Assembly: GCA_946056455.1 (NCBI GenBank)
Contig: CAMGJS010000047.1
Location: forward strand, 1 to 6,884
DNA length: 6,884 bases
Source: an uncultured Clostridia bacterium
GTDB lineage: Bacteria > Bacillota > Clostridia > Oscillospirales > Ruminococcaceae
Direction: 5' to 3'
Positions 5,521 through 6,884 of the stretch are shown here, piece after piece. The notes below the pieces were generated by a model. It saw nothing but the letters and a program-made list of their open reading frames with translations. It was not told where the DNA came from and made no database searches. Each line of letters opens with the position of its first letter. Position 1 is the first letter of the stretch. A program made the position numbers and the translations under genes.

Positions 5521-6286
5521 ACGAAAACTCCCAATTTAATTTTTTTGAAAAATGTTCTACTGCACATAAATCTAAATTTTCTTTATATTTTCTTGCCCAT
5601 TCATTGAATACGTAATTATATTCAGTGTCGTTCAATATGGATAATCGCTTACCTTTTCCGACAGATAATTTATATACAGTCCCGTCGTGTCCTGATGCTA
5701 TCATCGTTTTGATTTGAGGTGTATAATTAAGTGTCATAAAGTCATCAAAACTAAATGCCACATTATTAGGATGATTATGAATAAGAATTAAACTGTTATT
5801 GTCGCAACCGGCTGTAGGCAGTTCTATTCCGTTTCCCCCATAAGCACCGAGCTTTATAGGTTCTCCTAATTGTTTCCCGTTTTTAGCATTTGCTATATAA
5901 ACGGTTTCGGTATCTTTGCCATCGTTTTCATATATAGCTTTTTTGGATAGTTCCATTATCCTCTTATCGCCAACAGGAGAATTTGTTAAGCCTTTGAATT
6001 TTTTAATATAGTCTTTGCTTTCAATTTCTTCTCTGTTAGCTGTGAGAGGAGTATCATAAGGTGTTTGCTTTATCGATATAACCATCCCACCGCCCGAAGA
6101 AGACCATCTTCCTTTTTCGTCTCTCGGTTGGTTCGGGTTATATCTTTCTTCAATTATACCACCTGAAATGTTGTCAGTCAATAGAAAACGCAGTTGTGTA
6201 TTTTCTTCATTCAATTTGTTATAATCTTCTGTCAATGCCCTTGTGTATAAGCAAAGGCATTCATACATAGTCTTGTAATCCGTCAT
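5513..6286 (-). CDS. JAB/RadC-like metallohydrolase-domain protein with phage effector linker
   Basis: A 257-residue three-part protein. Residues 1-43 form a short coiled-coil-like head (TRALTEDYNKLNEENTQLRFLL). Residues 44-67 are a linker, IIEERYNPNQPRDEKGRW followed by SSSGGG. Residues about 90-215 form a JAB/MPN-type fold: strand TVYIANAKNGKQLGEPIKLG with Glu142 as the likely catalytic Glu, strand SLILIHNHPNN with His170 and His172, FSFDD giving the SxxD pair Ser179/Asp182, and a last strand IKTMIASGHDGTVYKLSVG. HNHP...SxxD is the zinc-binding JAMM signature shared with RadC, so it is probably an active isopeptidase- or peptidase-like hydrolase. It lies between terS and terL, a place often occupied by an HNH nuclease or nothing. 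Sampled DNA is 23-30 percent GC (5521-5640) against 40 percent in terS. Roles could be a cargo toxin or a head/tail processing peptidase; the sequence does not decide. Confidence 0.85.
   Translation of the reverse strand: MTDYKTMYECLCLYTRALTEDYNKLNEENTQLRFLLTDNISGGIIEERYNPNQPRDEKGRWSSSGGGMVISIKQTPYDTPLTANREEIESKDYIKKFKGLTNSPVGDKRIMELSKKAIYENDGKDTETVYIANAKNGKQLGEPIKLGAYGGNGIELPTAGCDNNSLILIHNHPNNVAFSFDDFMTLNYTPQIKTMIASGHDGTVYKLSVGKGKRLSILNDTEYNYVFNEWARKYKENLDLCAVEHFSKKLNWEFSYE
5528..5532 (-). promoter_or_regulatory. Ribosome binding site deciding the 54-residue ORF start
   Basis: Minus strand GGGAG, 7 bases before the ATG at 5520 and located inside the last codons of the JAB gene. It supports the longer start and translational coupling to the JAB gene. 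Confidence 0.6.
6104..6157 (-). repeat. Shared linker, JAB-gene copy (IIEERY..QPR..G.W)
   Basis: Encodes IIEERYNPNQPRDEKGRW at residues 44-61 of the JAB protein. It pairs with 2225-2275 in the portal. Bases 6140-6157 match 2258-2275 at 17 of 18 positions, far above what two unrelated genes would share by chance, and it marks the same structural-to-effector boundary in both proteins. Confidence 0.75.
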
Positions 6287-6298
6287 AATAAACCTGCT

Positions 6299-6874
6299 TT
6301 AATCGTCGTCATCGTCTGCAAGAGCGGCAAGCAGAGGATTCTCTGTCGGCTGTGGGTCCTTCGGCACTGCCCTGAGTCCCGAGGCAACTGTCATAATGTT
6401 TTCTTTTTCAATTTCTAACATCATTTTTCGCTTTTTCATAATCTGCTCGTCGATTTTTGCCGAGCGATTATGCAAGCGGTCAATGTTCGCTGTGAAATCA
6501 ATCAAGAGCTGGCATTTCTCCATAGGCGTCAAGTCTTTGATAGCATTGTCAAACGCTGTCTGCGTTTCGGCTATGAGGTCAAAAAACTCTGACCGTTGCT
6601 GTTCCAGCTTATATGTCTCGCTGTAAATCTGACAATAGCGGTTAATGGCAGAAGAGTATAGCTCGTCTGCCTTGTCCATTCCCTCAAAGAGCTTGCGCAG
6701 GCGCTGAAATTCCTTGTGTGCTACCTTGTCGGCTCTTACCTCTTTGCGCTCGATGAGATACTTCCCGGACTGCACTGACTTTTCACCTTCCCGACGAGCC
6801 TCAAGCTCCGCCTTCGTTCTGTGTGATTTGCCTTCATTTTCAAGCGTAGCAACGCTCTTCCATGGTCTTCCCAT
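6299..6874 (-). CDS. terS: Terminase small subunit, P27 family
   Basis: DNA-recognition subunit of the packaging terminase; it binds the packaging start site and hands DNA to TerL. The 191-residue protein begins MGRPWKSVATLENEGKSHRTKAELEARREGE and continues with ERKEVRADKVAHKEFQRLRKLF and INRYCQIYSE, the usual P27/Terminase_4 landmarks. A long helical segment follows (about residues 80-160), then a proline-containing tail ending NPLLAAL plus six acidic-type residues. The ATG at 6874 is 10 bases from the window edge, with a weak AAAGAGA upstream; MGRP is a common start in this family, so I take it as complete. The next gene begins 12 bases after its stop. In most relatives terL follows directly; here the JAB cassette intervenes. 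Confidence 0.92.
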   Translation of the reverse strand: MGRPWKSVATLENEGKSHRTKAELEARREGEKSVQSGKYLIERKEVRADKVAHKEFQRLRKLFEGMDKADELYSSAINRYCQIYSETYKLEQQRSEFFDLIAETQTAFDNAIKDLTPMEKCQLLIDFTANIDRLHNRSAKIDEQIMKKRKMMLEIEKENIMTVASGLRAVPKDPQPTENPLLAALADDDDD

Positions 6875-6884
6875 TCTCTTTCAC

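Overview
The window is the head-and-packaging block of a temperate tailed phage or prophage of the HK97 type. Every real gene is on the minus strand, so transcription runs from the right edge to the left. The P27-type small terminase, the Terminase_1-type large subunit, strong AGGAG ribosome binding sites, tight gene overlaps and moderately AT-rich DNA point to a low-GC Firmicutes host, probably a gut clostridium (Ruminococcus or Lachnospiraceae-like). The host assignment is inference only.

Gene order in transcription order is: terS (6874-6299), a JAB/RadC-like metallohydrolase-domain protein (6286-5513), a 54-residue ORF overlapping its end (5520-5356), a hairpin terminator-like repeat (5315-5279), terL (5257-3557), portal (3541-1994) with an unusual extra C-terminal domain, an 80-residue acidic ORF overlapping the portal stop (2004-1762), a second copy of the same hairpin repeat plus a related third hairpin (1757-1658), the prohead protease (1638-1024), and the HK97-fold major capsid protein (1034 to beyond the left edge). 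terS, terL, portal, protease and capsid form the conventional core: DNA recognition and packaging, the packaging channel, and maturation of the shell.

Two AT-rich inserts break this core. They are built alike. Each begins with nearly the same linker (IIEERY...QPR..G.W; 20 of 22 bases identical at its start), continues into a short domain of a kind seen in phage-borne effectors or toxins (a JAB metallohydrolase in one, a possible BECR-type nuclease fused to the portal in the other), is followed by a small overlapping ORF placed like an immunity gene, and ends with a 37-base hairpin repeat, 34 of 37 bases identical between the two sites. Two of the three differences form a compensating base pair in the stem. 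My reading is that these are exchangeable effector/immunity cassettes docked into a phage head operon, one of them carried on the portal itself. The shared ends are seen directly in the sequence; the toxin, immunity and exchange roles are inference.

There is no gene-free stretch longer than about 105 bases, and I see no tRNA, CRISPR, transposase, integrase or clear promoter.
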